From: an uncultured Bacilli bacterium
Lineage (GTDB): Bacteria > Bacillota_I > Bacilli_A > RF39 > UBA660
Assembly: GCA_944332555.1 (NCBI GenBank)
Contig: CALVKF010000005.1
Span: 1 to 53,293, forward strand
Reading direction: 5' to 3'
DNA length: 53,293 nucleotides
How positions within the stretch are numbered: position 1 is the stretch's first letter; each line of letters opens with the position of its first letter. Under the pieces are notes generated by a model that worked only from the letters and a program-made list of their open reading frames with translations, ran no database searches and was not told the DNA's origin. Below are positions 43,050 to 53,293 of the stretch, in pieces. Made by a program: the position numbers and the translations under genes.

Positions 43050-44487
43050 AATTTACATTCATATTATTAATACAAGTATAACCTAAATTATCTTCATAAT
43101 AATCACTAAAACCATCATAAGATACATCAAAGGTTCCTCCCGCTTCTAAATCTAGAGTAGCTTGAGGTAAATCGGCAGAAATAGTTAAGATATGATTAGT
43201 ATCATCATAAGAAGCTAGACCTGCTACATTGTTGAATGTTATTACTTCAGGTTTATCCCCAATAATATTTAAATAGTCTTGTTCATTTGTGAAAGTATAA
43301 GTATAAACTCGTCTTGATAAGCCCATATAATTTAAACCATTATCACTTCTGCCAATTAATAAGTTATCACTAACTGTCATAGTTCCTTCATATCCTTCAA
43401 TACTTGTTTCAGGAGAAGTACATTCTCTAATTGCAGTTATATCATAAGGAGCCACATATAATATAGCATTAACTGTTTTTTCATTACTAGCTTCATCAGT
43501 TAAAATAATACCAATATCATATGGACCTCCAGCAGTTGTTAGATAGTTTTGAACTGCTGTTTCATCTGCAAAACTATAACTACAATTAGAAGCATCCGTA
43601 CATGATTCAACAAAATCATCTATAGAATATGATGTCGTATTTACAACTTTATATGCAACTTTAAGTTCCGCAGTTGGTTTAGTTTCATCAACAACATGAA
43701 CAGTGCCACTATATGAATCATCACCACAAGTGATAGTGAAATTGTAATCTCCTAAAGCATTGGCATTAACATTATTGTTATTTAAAGTACAAGAACTTGC
43801 TCCACCACCAGTAATTGTAGCATAATCATTAATATTATCTGAAACAGTTTCACCTAAAGTTATAATAACTTCTTTAAGATTAACATTAGCTTTATTATTA
43901 CTCATGTTTAAATAATAATATACTCCAAAAGCAACGGCAGCAATTAAAACAATAATAATGATTATAAATAAAACTTTATTCATTGGCCTTTTAGGTTTTT
44001 CTTGTTTAGGTGGAACAGCTCCAATATCTTCAATTTTTGTTGGTTCTACATAACCACTACCAACATTACCTAAAGTTATACCACTAGGATCAGCTCCAAT
44101 GCCACCGCTATTACTTGGCATATTAGAATTAGCATTTTCCGTGCCTGGTATTGGTGTTGCAACTGGTTCTGTTGGTGCACTTTGAGGTGCAGGTTCTACA
44201 TTAGGTGTTGGTGTGCTTTGTTGCATTACTGGTTCAGGATTTGCAGTATTTGGCACAGTATTTACTTGTGGTGTTGGCATAACCGGTGGAACTGGAGTAG
44301 TTCCTTGCATTGGTTGAGAGATACCTTGAGCAGGATTTGTGCCAACTTGAGGATTTTGATTCATCACAGGTTGATTTATCGATGGTGCTGGAGTAACATT
44401 TACATTTTCTCCTCCCGGTTGTGATGTTCCAAGAACACTAGGTTCACCTAAATTTTGTGGTTGTCCTAAATTATTATTTTCATTCAT
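43048..44487 (-). CDS. Proline/asparagine-rich membrane protein with Ig-like extracellular repeats
   Basis: 479 residues. Residues 1-165 are low-complexity (Pro, Asn, Gln, Thr, Val), presumably disordered and cytoplasmic. A basic stop 'KQEKPKRPMNK' and a transmembrane helix (about 170-192) follow, then an extracellular part with two or three beta-rich DUF5011/HYR-like modules ('VIITLGETVSDNINDYATITGG', 'YKVVNTTSYSIDDFVESC'). Cys pairs occur in each module. Many uncultured Bacillota have similar surface proteins; function unknown. Stop TGA. It is monocistronic by position, with TATAAT about 30 nt upstream of the ATG. Confidence 0.72.
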   Translation of the reverse strand: MNENNNLGQPQNLGEPSVLGTSQPGGENVNVTPAPSINQPVMNQNPQVGTNPAQGISQPMQGTTPVPPVMPTPQVNTVPNTANPEPVMQQSTPTPNVEPAPQSAPTEPVATPIPGTENANSNMPSNSGGIGADPSGITLGNVGSGYVEPTKIEDIGAVPPKQEKPKRPMNKVLFIIIIIVLIAAVAFGVYYYLNMSNNKANVNLKEVIITLGETVSDNINDYATITGGGASSCTLNNNNVNANALGDYNFTITCGDDSYSGTVHVVDETKPTAELKVAYKVVNTTSYSIDDFVESCTDASNCSYSFADETAVQNYLTTAGGPYDIGIILTDEASNEKTVNAILYVAPYDITAIRECTSPETSIEGYEGTMTVSDNLLIGRSDNGLNYMGLSRRVYTYTFTNEQDYLNIIGDKPEVITFNNVAGLASYDDTNHILTISADLPQATLDLEAGGTFDVSYDGFSDYYEDNLGYTCINNMNVN

Positions 44488-44543
44488 TTAATCAGCCCCT
44501 TATTATTAATATATTTTAATTATACTGTTTTCTATAAATTTTT

Positions 44544-46457
44544 TCAAGCTTTTTTATCAAATTCGCTTGTAATTACTACTTCGGGAACATTACTCCAATC
44601 AACCTTTTTAGTTAATATATTAACTATTTTTTCTCGCAATTCATTTTTATTGAAGGGTTTAGCAATATAATCGGCAAATCCTAAATTTAAATATTTTTCT
44701 TCTGAACCAGCAACTGCATCAGCTGTAACTGCTATAACAGGAGTAGTAAAATTAGTTATTTCTTGTAACTTTGCAAGTGTCTCTTCCCCACTCATCTCGG
44801 GCATCATTATATCCATTAAAATTACATCATACTCCTCTTTAGCAATAATTTTACTAATTACTTCTTTACCACTAGTACAAGTATCAATAATTAATCCTAA
44901 ATCTGCTAGAGCTTTTTTGGCAACTTTAATATTTAATAAATTATCATCAACTATTAATACTCTTTTATCTTTTACTTGGGTATCGTTTTCTAAATTGGCA
45001 ACAATATTTATTACTTGAGTTTTACTTAAATCTTCTTTATTTAACTCTTTTATTTTTTGAGGAATTTGAACCAAAAATATTGACCCTTTACCGAAACTAC
45101 TTTGAACATTAATAGTACCATGCATTAAATCTACTAATTTTTTAGTAATGGCCAGTCCTAAACCAGTTCCCTCAACAGTTGTATTTTTTTCGACATCTAA
45201 TCTTTCAAACTTTTGAAATAATTTCGTAATATTTTCTTTTTTTATACCAATTCCAGTATCTTCAACACTAATTATAAGTAAACATTTATTTTTTTGATTA
45301 ATACATTTTAAATTAAGATTAATATGACCTTCATTAGTATATTTTATAGCATTAGTAAGTAAATTGCTAATAATTTGTCTGATATGGACTTTATCACCAA
45401 TTAACATTGTAGGTATATCTTCAGCAACTGAAAACTTAAATTCGATATTCTTATCTCCAAGTCTAGTTTTTGCTAACTTTGTGATATTATCAATTAATTC
45501 TCTAGGATTATAGGGAATATCTGTTATTTCCATTTTTTCACTTTCAATTTTGTTAATATCTAGGATATTTCCCACAATATCTTGAAGAGTTAATGAAGCA
45601 TTTTTGATATCTACAATATCCTCCATTACAACTTCGGGAACATTATCTTTATAACTGGCTATATCTTCACTTAAACCAATTATAGCATTTAGAGGTGTTC
45701 TTATTTCATGCGACATACTTGATAAAAAATCACTTTTAGCCCGATTGGCTTTTTCGGCTGCATCTTTAGCAAGACCAAGTTCCGTAATCAATCTTAAATC
45801 TGGGTTTTCAATTGTAAAATACATAATAGTTATTACCAGACCAAAAACAGCATTAGTTAAAAGTATTTGAGGGTTAATATTTTGAATAATTGCTGTAAGA
45901 CTAAGTAAAACTAATAAAACAATAATTGGTAAACATTTCTTCTTTTTAACATTTTTAAAATGGGTTATTAGCATAATAAACATCACAAACATATAAATAC
46001 CTGTTATTATAAAGACAATATTAACACTAGGGCCTGTTGTGTATTTAGCACCACCTACATCATTAAAATATATGGGGCTAAACATAATAGCTAAAGCACA
46101 AATTAAATTAAAAACTAAAAATATATGATAAATTTTTTTATATTTAGTGATATTTTCTTCATCTGATTTATTATTATCAAACATAGTTATCGCAAAGGTA
46201 TAATCCATAAATCTTGATAACCATAAAAGAACAAATACTAGGAATAACTTTTGAATAAAAGTTCCTAAATATGGAATATCTTTAGTAAAGACAATTAATA
46301 ACTCTGTAATACAAGATAGTAAAGTTAGAATTATTAAACGTTTAAACATTCTATTTTCTAATTTATTAATTTTTTCTTTTGAAAAAAATAATATTGTCGT
46401 AACTATTGTATAAATTAAAGCCGATACTGTAAAGAATATTGTTGAACTAGCATTCAT
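44544..46457 (-). CDS. Hybrid sensor histidine kinase with receiver domain
   Basis: 637 residues. Seven or so transmembrane helices (1-215) form a membrane sensor. HisKA with [13 protein letters not shown] (phospho-His) is followed by HATPase with N box '[13 protein letters not shown]', G1 '[11 protein letters not shown]' and G2 '[13 protein letters not shown]'. After a linker comes a receiver domain with acidic pair IVDDN, phospho-Asp in [12 protein letters not shown], Thr/Ala and Lys in 'YIAKPFNK'. No output domain or separate regulator is close by, so a phosphorelay partner must lie elsewhere. ATG 46457 follows AAGGATGTGG. Confidence 0.93.
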   Translation of the reverse strand: MNASSTIFFTVSALIYTIVTTILFFSKEKINKLENRMFKRLIILTLLSCITELLIVFTKDIPYLGTFIQKLFLVFVLLWLSRFMDYTFAITMFDNNKSDEENITKYKKIYHIFLVFNLICALAIMFSPIYFNDVGGAKYTTGPSVNIVFIITGIYMFVMFIMLITHFKNVKKKKCLPIIVLLVLLSLTAIIQNINPQILLTNAVFGLVITIMYFTIENPDLRLITELGLAKDAAEKANRAKSDFLSSMSHEIRTPLNAIIGLSEDIASYKDNVPEVVMEDIVDIKNASLTLQDIVGNILDINKIESEKMEITDIPYNPRELIDNITKLAKTRLGDKNIEFKFSVAEDIPTMLIGDKVHIRQIISNLLTNAIKYTNEGHINLNLKCINQKNKCLLIISVEDTGIGIKKENITKLFQKFERLDVEKNTTVEGTGLGLAITKKLVDLMHGTINVQSSFGKGSIFLVQIPQKIKELNKEDLSKTQVINIVANLENDTQVKDKRVLIVDDNLLNIKVAKKALADLGLIIDTCTSGKEVISKIIAKEEYDVILMDIMMPEMSGEETLAKLQEITNFTTPVIAVTADAVAGSEEKYLNLGFADYIAKPFNKNELREKIVNILTKKVDWSNVPEVVITSEFDKKA

Positions 46458-46510
46458 AAGTACCACATCCTTGTATTTATTATAAACTATTTTTAGATAT
46501 TTTTAAATAG

Positions 46511-46542
46511 AAAAAAAACTTGGCTTTACAAAGTCAAGTTTA
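46511..46542 (-). terminator. Terminator of the murD-linked operon
   Basis: AAACTTGACTTT-GTA-AAGCCAAGTTT (one mismatch) followed by TTTTTC on the minus strand. The stop codon of the AMP-binding gene is inside the stem. Confidence 0.82.
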
Positions 46543-48336
46543 AATATTTCTTACTCGGGATTTTCCCATTTGTTCTTCAACAATTTGTCTACCTAATTTT
46601 TCTAAAAGAGGAATATTCATTTTTTCATTTGGAGTATAAGGTATTTCTTCTATTTCTTCAAAATAAGAAGGTATTTCATAATCTGGAAGATTATCAAAAC
46701 AATATTTTTTTATTTCTTCTAAATAATCATTAATATTAAATCCTTCATTAAAGACTATGAATGCCATTGGAACATTTTTAGATACTTTATCAGGAACACC
46801 AACTACAACACATTTTTTAACAAAAGGTAAAGCATCAATAACTTCTTCGATATTATCAGGACTAATTTTAAATGCTTCTTTATTAATAACTCGCCGATTT
46901 CTTCCTTTATGATAAATAAAATAATCTTCATCAATATAAGCAAGGTCACCAGATTTAACCCACTCACCAGATTCATCTTGAATTTTTATGTTTTTAGTTG
47001 ATTCGGGATTACCATGGTATTCAACAAATATATTATCACTTTGAGCATATAATTCTCCAACTTGGTTAAATGATAGAGTTTCCTGTGTTTCCGGATCTAC
47101 TATTTTTATTTTAACATCATGCATAGGTACACCGATAGAACCAGGCCTGTTTGCATATCTTGGAGAGACTACTATAGCTCCAAGGCATTCGTTATTACCA
47201 TAACCATTGACAATAACTTTATCAAATTCATTTTGCATATCGATAAGTTCTTGAGCCTTTATTTCATCACCACCAGAAACAAACACTTTTGCTCTTTTAA
47301 TGCCCTCTAGGACTCTTTTTAATTCATGCATTTTTTGTTTTAATTCTTTATATTTTTTAGGATCTTGTTCTAAAGCTTCAATATCACTTTTTAATTGAGT
47401 CAATTTATCATAAATATAACGATAATGAACAGGTGTTGCTAGGGCAATATCAAATTTACCTAAATCATTATAAACAGATTCGGCATTAATATAAGGATTT
47501 AGTTCGGCTTTCATCGTAAAAGCTAATGATGCATAAAAAGAATTACCTAAACCATAAATGATAAATGGTGGAACAGATATATGCATAGCTTCACCCTTAT
47601 AAAAAGGTAAATCGGTATAAGCCATTTTTTGGACTGCTGAATTAAAATTATATTCGGTATGAACTATTTGTTTAGGTTTACCTGTACTTCCTGATGATTG
47701 TACAACTAGTGAAGGTCTTTCTTTTTCAAAAGATACTGGTGTAACTAAAGTATTTTTTCCCCTATTTAAAAATTCTTTAAAAGAAATAAACCTTTTATCA
47801 CTAGGCATTTTTTTACCTTCGATTTTTCCTTTAATAGTGCCAAGAGTACTTATTAGAGGATTTAAGTAATCAAGAGGTGATGAAATAATAACTGTTTGTA
47901 AATTAGTTTCATCAATAAAGTTTTGAAACATTTCAACTAAATCCTCTTTTTCAAAAACAATTGCTGTTTTACAATCATAATTATTAATATATGTCATTAT
48001 ATCTTTATCTTTACATCTTAAATCAATCCATACCATTTGGGCACCGATTTTACTTAAAGCAAGAAGACATTCTTCAACAATTGGAGTTGATGTAGTACAT
48101 ATAGCTACAGCATCTCCTTCTTTAACTCCTGATGCTTTAAGTGATGCCGCAAGTTGATCTGATTCTTTAATTAAATCTTTATAAGTCATATTGGAACCCA
48201 GAAAACCTGTAGCATATAAATTTAAATCATTTTTAGCTTCATTAGTAACTAAAGAATACATTGTTTGATTTAAATTGAATTCTTTTATTGGTTTTTTTCT
48301 GTTATACTTATCAGTACTAAAAATTATTTCTGCCAT
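46540..48336 (-). CDS. AMP-binding (acyl-CoA synthetase-like) enzyme
   Basis: 598 residues of the adenylate-forming (ANL) superfamily. Phosphate loop VVQSSGSTGKPKQIVHTE, 'FVSGGDEI', 'VNGYGNNECLGAIVVSP' (A5-like), 'KSGDLAYIDEDYFIYHKGRNRRVINKEAFKISPDNIEEVI' (A7-A8) and a C-terminal Lys region 'IPYTPNEKMNIPLLEK'. It activates a carboxylic acid as adenylate; the acid could be a fatty or other acyl chain. An unusual coiled-coil insertion (about 315-350, 'KSDIEALEQDPKKYKELKQKMHELK') is present. AGGGAGG precedes the ATG; it is 12 nt downstream of murD. Confidence 0.88.
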   Translation of the reverse strand: MAEIIFSTDKYNRKKPIKEFNLNQTMYSLVTNEAKNDLNLYATGFLGSNMTYKDLIKESDQLAASLKASGVKEGDAVAICTTSTPIVEECLLALSKIGAQMVWIDLRCKDKDIMTYINNYDCKTAIVFEKEDLVEMFQNFIDETNLQTVIISSPLDYLNPLISTLGTIKGKIEGKKMPSDKRFISFKEFLNRGKNTLVTPVSFEKERPSLVVQSSGSTGKPKQIVHTEYNFNSAVQKMAYTDLPFYKGEAMHISVPPFIIYGLGNSFYASLAFTMKAELNPYINAESVYNDLGKFDIALATPVHYRYIYDKLTQLKSDIEALEQDPKKYKELKQKMHELKRVLEGIKRAKVFVSGGDEIKAQELIDMQNEFDKVIVNGYGNNECLGAIVVSPRYANRPGSIGVPMHDVKIKIVDPETQETLSFNQVGELYAQSDNIFVEYHGNPESTKNIKIQDESGEWVKSGDLAYIDEDYFIYHKGRNRRVINKEAFKISPDNIEEVIDALPFVKKCVVVGVPDKVSKNVPMAFIVFNEGFNINDYLEEIKKYCFDNLPDYEIPSYFEEIEEIPYTPNEKMNIPLLEKLGRQIVEEQMGKSRVRNI

Positions 48337-48348
48337 TTTTTAACCTCC

Positions 48349-49656
48349 CTAAATTAATTTTTTAAATTCGTCTCCCCGATCTTCAAATTTTTTATATTGG
48401 TCTTGAGAAGAACTTCCTGGTGATAATAATACTATATCACCAAATTCGACATTTTCTTTAATCTTTTTCATCGCACTTTTCATATTATAACATTTAAATG
48501 CGGGAATATCTAGACTTTTAGCAAAATTTACTACTATATCGGTAACCTCACCAATAGCATAAATCATTTTAACCTTACCTAAATAATCTTTAAGTTCATT
48601 AAAATCTTGATTACGATTTAAACCACCTAAAATTAAGTGAATTGGTCTGTTAAATGTTTTTAGAGCAGTTATGGTAGATGTTGGATTAGTAGATTTCGAA
48701 TCATTATAGTAATCAACTCCATCAATAGTTTTAACATATTCAATGCGGTGTTCTACTCCCCTAAAAGTTTTGATAAATTCTTCGACTTTTTCTTTATCTA
48801 ATTTAAAAAGTTTAACAACAAGTAGTGCCGCAAGTAGGTTTTCATAGTTATGTAATCCTTTAAGTAACATATTATCTAAATTTAAATATTTTTTACTATC
48901 TAAATATAAAAGGTTATCTTTAATATAATTTAAATCATTATTAAAATATATTTTAGTTGATGAAATATCCCCAGTCAAATTCATTGAATCACTATTACTA
49001 TAATTAATTATAGCAATATCTTTATTAGTATGATTATTAAATATTTTTTTCTTAGTATTTATATAATTTTCATAAGTTCCATGATAATCTAGATGAGTGT
49101 GATAAAGATTAGTTAAAACACTAATATTAGTTTTGAAATCATGAAAATCATATAATTGATGATCACTAATTTCTAAAAGTAAAATATCATTACTACTTAT
49201 ATCACTTAATAAATCACATAAAGGGGTGCCAATATTGCCTCCGAGGATAACTTTATAGCCATGTAATTTTAATAAATTATAAATCATTGTTACAGTTGTT
49301 GTTTTACCATTAGAACCTGTTACACCAATAATGGTTAAATACTCAGGTAAATAGTGATATGCTAGTTCCATTTCATTAATACAAGGAATACCTAAATGCT
49401 CAATTTTTTTAGTAATATCACTAGTAGCCATTATTGCGGGATTTTTGACTATTAAATCATAATCATTACTTATTAAACTACATTGATCATCAGTAATAAT
49501 TACTTTGACTCCTAAACTCTCTAGTAAATCTTGATCTTCTTTTTTTAGTTCTTTTAAATCACTAATTGTAACATCATTGTTACTTGCAAGTATTTTGGCT
49601 GCCGCAATACCACTACGAGCAGCTCCTAAAATTAAAATTCTTTTTAATTCATACAT
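48349..49656 (-). CDS. murD: UDP-N-acetylmuramoylalanine--D-glutamate ligase
   Basis: 435 residues. It adds D-glutamate to UDP-MurNAc-L-Ala in peptidoglycan synthesis. N-terminal Rossmann domain (ILILGAARSGIAAAK), ATP loop GVTGSNGKTTTV, 'LEISDHQL', 'THLDYHGTYENY', hinge 'GVEHRIEYVKTIDGVDYYNDSKSTNPTST' and C-terminal 'LSPGSSSQDQYKKFEDRGDEFKKLI'. ATG 49656 follows AGGTG by 6 nt. It shows that the cell has a murein wall. Confidence 0.96.
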   Translation of the reverse strand: MYELKRILILGAARSGIAAAKILASNNDVTISDLKELKKEDQDLLESLGVKVIITDDQCSLISNDYDLIVKNPAIMATSDITKKIEHLGIPCINEMELAYHYLPEYLTIIGVTGSNGKTTTVTMIYNLLKLHGYKVILGGNIGTPLCDLLSDISSNDILLLEISDHQLYDFHDFKTNISVLTNLYHTHLDYHGTYENYINTKKKIFNNHTNKDIAIINYSNSDSMNLTGDISSTKIYFNNDLNYIKDNLLYLDSKKYLNLDNMLLKGLHNYENLLAALLVVKLFKLDKEKVEEFIKTFRGVEHRIEYVKTIDGVDYYNDSKSTNPTSTITALKTFNRPIHLILGGLNRNQDFNELKDYLGKVKMIYAIGEVTDIVVNFAKSLDIPAFKCYNMKSAMKKIKENVEFGDIVLLSPGSSSQDQYKKFEDRGDEFKKLI

Positions 49657-49704
49657 ATCTATCACCTAATAAAATTATATAGATTTATTGTTTATTTTGC
49701 AATA

Positions 49705-50451
49705 TTATCTTTTATTTAAACTGACAATATAATCATATCCTGAAATTACTGAAGGTATTTTAGTAATAGCAAAACCATTTTGATAAAATTCTTTTTGTTC
49801 TTTGCTATTCATCCCCCAAGTATATAAAGCTAAAATATTAGGAATATTAAATTTATTTAAAAATTCATGATAATCAGAAACATTAAAATCTAAATAATGA
49901 TAAATATTTGATAATATTAAAATATCAAACTCATTACTTATTAAATTTTTTAAATCTAATAAATTGCAATTATAAAATACGGGAATATCGATATGTTTTA
50001 GTATATCTTGTAATTCATAGTATTTTTCTTTATTTAAATAGGGTATTTTTAAATTATTATTTTTTAATGATGATAAAAATAAAGTATTATTAGTTTTTAT
50101 TGAAGAAAATTTTCTTTTTAAAAGAGATAATTGGTTAAAAAACCAAATACAATCTTCTGGTAAATACGGAAGTATTTTATTATATATTTTTAAATTATCT
50201 AAATTATCTGTTATAAACATTTGATAAAAATCTTCATAAGATAAATATTTAATTGATATAAATTTTAATAAAAAATAATACCAAGTAACAATATTATAAT
50301 CAAAAACTTCAATATTTTTAGCCCCATTTAAAAGAGATGTGAAATATTGATCACCACTACCTAAAACTGTTAGAACACGAGCATTAGAAAAATCAAATAA
50401 ACTTTTAAAAGCACCAACATTTTCATTAGTAAAATCATATATTTTTTGCAT
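49705..50451 (-). CDS. SAM-dependent methyltransferase-like / DUF3419-like protein
   Basis: 248 residues. 'ARVLTVLGSGDQYFTSLLNGAKNIEVFDYN' is a class I SAM motif I (glycine loop) followed by an acidic residue at the end of strand 2. 'EFDILILSNIYHYLDF' is a motif IV-like strand, and 'VSDYHEFLNKFN' a following helix. This order resembles DUF3419-type aminocarboxypropyl- or methyltransferases. The target is unknown. ATG 50451 follows AAGGGGGA; the frame open upstream lacks such a site. Confidence 0.65.
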   Translation of the reverse strand: MQKIYDFTNENVGAFKSLFDFSNARVLTVLGSGDQYFTSLLNGAKNIEVFDYNIVTWYYFLLKFISIKYLSYEDFYQMFITDNLDNLKIYNKILPYLPEDCIWFFNQLSLLKRKFSSIKTNNTLFLSSLKNNNLKIPYLNKEKYYELQDILKHIDIPVFYNCNLLDLKNLISNEFDILILSNIYHYLDFNVSDYHEFLNKFNIPNILALYTWGMNSKEQKEFYQNGFAITKIPSVISGYDYIVSLNKR

Positions 50452-50510
50452 AATATCCCCCTTTAAATATGGGATATATACTAACATAAATTACTAATTT
50501 TGTCAAATTA

Positions 50511-50538
50511 AAGGAGATGCCTTAAGCAGCATCTCCTT
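50511..50538 (-). terminator. rpoC terminator built from its last codons
   Basis: Minus strand: AAGGAGATGC, 8-nt loop with the TAA stop, GCATCTCCTT, then TTAATTT. The 5' arm is coding sequence for the last residues (Gly-Asp-Ala). The U-tract is moderate. Confidence 0.7.
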
Positions 50539-53293
50539 GTGTTTCTTCTAAATCTGTTTTTAAATCAGCATCATCCATAAGTTTTTCTTCTAACATCTCA
50601 CTAGCATCATCATCTAAAACATCTTTTTCAAGTTCTATTGTGATATCGCTATATTGTTTATAGCCAGTACCTGCAGGGATTAGTTTTCCAATGATAACAT
50701 TTTCTTTTAAACCTTGTAAGTAATCGACTTTACCATGAATAGCAGCATCGGTTAGAACACGAGTTGTTTCTTGGAATGAAGCTGCCGATAAGAAGGAATC
50801 TGTTTCAAGAGATGATTTAGTAATACCAAGCATGATTGGATTACCTTTAGCAGGTACGCCACCAGATAATATTACTGGTTTATTTCCTTCAGTAAATTCT
50901 CTTAAGGATACAGTTAGGCCTTCGACAAAGTCAGTATCACCACTATCTGTAATACGAACTTTATTAATCATTCTCTTAACAATAATTTCAATATGTTTAT
51001 CGGAAATATCAACACCTTGAAGTTTATATACTTTTTGAACTTCTTTTAGTATGTATTCTTGAGCTGTAAGTGGATCAGTTACGGCTAGTAATTCTTTTGG
51101 TGAAATAACACCTTCAGTAAGTTTATCACCAGCTTCAACCATGTCTCCAACACTTACACGAACTTTCATGTTATAGTTAGTTACATGTTCTCTTACACCA
51201 GCTTCATTTTCAATGGTAATTAAGTGTTTACCATTTTGTTCTTCAATACCAATAACTTTACCGCTGATTTCAGCAATAGTTGCTTTACCTTTTGGTGTGC
51301 GTGCTTCAAATAGTTCTTCAACTCTTGGAAGACCTTGAGTAATATCGGCATCTCCACCATGGGCTACCCCTCCAGAGTGGAATGTACGCATGGTAAGTTG
51401 GGTACCTGGTTCACCAATTGATTGAGCAGCCATAATACCTACAGCTTCACCCTTTTCAACTAGGTTACCAGTTGCAAGGTTACGTCCATAACATTTTTGG
51501 CATACACCATTATTTGATTTACATGTTAGAATGCTTCTAATTTCTACGCGTTTAATACCTGCTTTAGTGATTTTAGCTACAGCATTTTCAGTAATCATTT
51601 CTCCTGCTTCAACGATAACTTCTTTAGTTTCAGGATTAACAATTTTCTTAGATGCAAAACGACCTAAAATTCTTTCAGCAAGTGGTTCAATTATAGTATT
51701 ATCTTTATCATTTAATAAATCATATACTACAAGTCCTTGAACAGAACCACAATCGTAATCTTTAACAATGATATCTTGAGCTACATCAACTAAACGACGA
51801 GTTAAGTATCCAGAGTCAGCAGTACGAAGAGCAGTATCGGCAGAACCTTTACGAGAACCATGGGTTGATAAGAAGAATTCCGATACGGATAAGCCTTCAA
51901 TAAATGATGAAGTAATTGGAATTTCTACGGTAGAACCATCTGGTCTAGCCATAAGTCCCCGCATTCCTGCAAGTTGGGTGAAGTTCGAAATTGAACCACG
52001 AGCTCCACTATTCATCATCATGAAAATTGGATTATCATAATTATTCTTACTTAATTCTGCAAGTTCATCTTTAATTTCATCTGTTGCTTTATTCCATGAA
52101 GCAATTACATTTTCATATCTTTCAGCTTCAGTTATTAAACCTCTTTGATATTGTTTATTAATTTTATCTACTTTAGCTTTGGCTTTTTCGATAATTTCAT
52201 GTTTATCATCACTTCTTACAACATCAGCAATTGATACAGTAACACCAGCAACAGTTGAATATTTGAAACCTAAATCTTTTAATTTATCAAGCATAATTGA
52301 TGTTTCAGTTGTTTTATATCTTTTAAATACTTGAGCAATCAACCAGCCTAAAGTTTTCTTAATAAAAGGTTGAACTAATGGCATTTTGGCAATTTCTTCA
52401 GGAATATTTGAACCCATACTTAAGAAATATTTATCTGGAGTTATTCCTTCGATATTTTCTTTAGTTCCTTCATTAACATATGGGAATGTATCTGGTAGGA
52501 TTTCATTAAATTTAATTTTACCTACAGTTGTAACTAAATATTTATCTTTTTGTTCATCAGTAAACAATTTATATTTAAATGAACTAACTGGAATAGCAAT
52601 TCTGGTATGAAGATCTATTTCTCTTCTTTCATAAGCCATTAATGCTTCATTTGGATCTTTATATACGTGTCCTTCATTTGGTAGACCCGCATATTCAATG
52701 GTTAGGTAACAATTACCTAAAACCATGTCTTGGCTAGGTGTAACGATTGGTTTTCCATCTTTAGGATTTAAAATGTTATTAGCACCAAGCATTAATATTC
52801 TAGCTTCAGCTTTTGCTTCTTCAGAAAGTGGTACGTGAACAGCCATTTGGTCTCCATCGAAGTCAGCATTAAATGCTGTACAAACAAGTGGGTGAAGACG
52901 AATTGCTTTACCACCAACAAGGACTGGTTCAAATGCTTGAATACCAAGTCTATGTAGTGTTGGAGCACGGTTTAATAGCACAGGATACTCTGTAATTACA
53001 TCTTCTACAATATCCCATACAGCTTCATCACGAGCATCAATTAATTTTTTAGCCCCCTTAATGTTATGAGCAAGTCCACGTTCAACTATACCATTAATTA
53101 CATGTGGTTTAAATAATTCAATGGCCATTTCTTTAGGTAGACCACATTGATACATTTTTAAATTTGGTCCAACTACAATAACTGAACGACCAGAATAATC
53201 AACTCTCTTACCTAACAAGTTTTGACGGAATCTTCCTTGTTTACCTTTAAGCATGCTAGATAAACTCTTAAGTGGACGATTACTTGCAGCAGT
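50522..53293 (-). CDS. rpoC: RNA polymerase subunit beta' (3' part, cut by the window edge)
   Basis: The frame stays open to the last base, so the first few hundred residues lie outside the window. About 923 residues are present, beginning '[19 protein letters not shown]'. Visible: '[26 protein letters not shown]', the catalytic Mg loop [16 protein letters not shown], the trigger-loop region '[38 protein letters not shown]', the second zinc site (DCGS, then [15 protein letters not shown]), and '[24 protein letters not shown]'. It ends with an acidic tail. It is the last gene of the rpoBC operon by position. Confidence 0.98.
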   Translation of the reverse strand, partial: TAASNRPLKSLSSMLKGKQGRFRQNLLGKRVDYSGRSVIVVGPNLKMYQCGLPKEMAIELFKPHVINGIVERGLAHNIKGAKKLIDARDEAVWDIVEDVITEYPVLLNRAPTLHRLGIQAFEPVLVGGKAIRLHPLVCTAFNADFDGDQMAVHVPLSEEAKAEARILMLGANNILNPKDGKPIVTPSQDMVLGNCYLTIEYAGLPNEGHVYKDPNEALMAYERREIDLHTRIAIPVSSFKYKLFTDEQKDKYLVTTVGKIKFNEILPDTFPYVNEGTKENIEGITPDKYFLSMGSNIPEEIAKMPLVQPFIKKTLGWLIAQVFKRYKTTETSIMLDKLKDLGFKYSTVAGVTVSIADVVRSDDKHEIIEKAKAKVDKINKQYQRGLITEAERYENVIASWNKATDEIKDELAELSKNNYDNPIFMMMNSGARGSISNFTQLAGMRGLMARPDGSTVEIPITSSFIEGLSVSEFFLSTHGSRKGSADTALRTADSGYLTRRLVDVAQDIIVKDYDCGSVQGLVVYDLLNDKDNTIIEPLAERILGRFASKKIVNPETKEVIVEAGEMITENAVAKITKAGIKRVEIRSILTCKSNNGVCQKCYGRNLATGNLVEKGEAVGIMAAQSIGEPGTQLTMRTFHSGGVAHGGDADITQGLPRVEELFEARTPKGKATIAEISGKVIGIEEQNGKHLITIENEAGVREHVTNYNMKVRVSVGDMVEAGDKLTEGVISPKELLAVTDPLTAQEYILKEVQKVYKLQGVDISDKHIEIIVKRMINKVRITDSGDTDFVEGLTVSLREFTEGNKPVILSGGVPAKGNPIMLGITKSSLETDSFLSAASFQETTRVLTDAAIHGKVDYLQGLKENVIIGKLIPAGTGYKQYSDITIELEKDVLDDDASEMLEEKLMDDADLKTDLEETQGDAA

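Noticed and set aside
1-53293. Mycoplasma-type code with TGA as tryptophan
   Set aside because: Conserved tryptophans (ParE, ParC, LysRS, ArcB) are TGG, long conserved genes have no internal TGA, and TGA ends full-length nfo, tkt and the HAD-PRTase gene.

Overview
This window reads as chromosome of a low-GC, cell-walled Bacillota (class Bacilli), probably an uncultured gut-type lineage near the RF39/Erysipelotrichales/Acholeplasma branch. The support is strong A+T richness by eye, Bacillus-type gene neighbourhoods (nfo with a DUF2624 gene, ylbD-ylbE, parE-parC, tkt-sirA-yneF), a murein gene (murD), a class B sortase and Shine-Dalgarno leaders. The genetic code is standard: conserved tryptophans are TGG, and TGA serves as an occasional stop (nfo, tkt, the HAD-PRTase gene, the 43048 gene). 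Nearly everything is on the minus strand. The plus strand carries the DUF2624 gene, two tRNAs and the sortase.

Layout. 1-2.5 kb: DUF2624 gene, endonuclease IV, a lone pseudopilin, ylbE and ylbD. 2.5-8.2 kb: topoisomerase IV (parE-parC), an acidic membrane-anchored protein, yneF. 8.3-11.8 kb: a Fic protein placed between yneF and the sirA-tkt pair. 11.9-14.4 kb: an HD protein, then a three-gene envelope operon (DUF2238-like, DUF1287, DUF1003). 14.56-14.73 kb: tRNA-Arg and tRNA-Pro. 14.8-18.2 kb: a MvaI/BcnI-type restriction endonuclease with no methylase, and a Ca2+ P-type ATPase. 18.2-23.9 kb: a four-gene cassette between two perfect 39-bp direct repeats. 23.9-26.7 kb: a ClpC-like AAA+ unfoldase and an unknown protein. 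26.7-35.4 kb: arginine catabolism (arcA-arcB-arcC, a YfcC/ArcD antiporter, a second YfcC-like carrier) next to a polar amino acid ABC importer. 35.4-38.5 kb: lysS coupled to an unknown gene, and a surface protein. 38.6-46.5 kb: a sortase with a large extra cytoplasmic domain, three co-transcribed unknown genes, an Ig-like membrane protein and a hybrid histidine kinase. 46.5-53.3 kb: an acyl-CoA synthetase-like enzyme, murD, a methyltransferase-like protein and the 3' three quarters of rpoC.

The best candidate for something undescribed is the 18.2-23.9 kb cassette. It holds a WYL-type regulator, a small HAD phosphatase, a HAD-phosphoribosyltransferase fusion and a PfkB kinase-SIS isomerase fusion. 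The set looks like a pathway that makes or breaks a phosphorylated sugar or nucleotide-like metabolite. It sits between clpC and the Ca2+ ATPase, and a copy of the same terminator-containing 39-bp sequence lies at each edge, as expected for an insertion at the clpC terminator. No recombinase is visible. Its function is inferred, not known.

Two general traits recur. Many transcripts end in hairpins whose 5' arm is made of the last codons or the stop codon. Many promoters have an extended -10 of the form TGNTATAAT or TGATATACT about 18-30 nt before the start codon.
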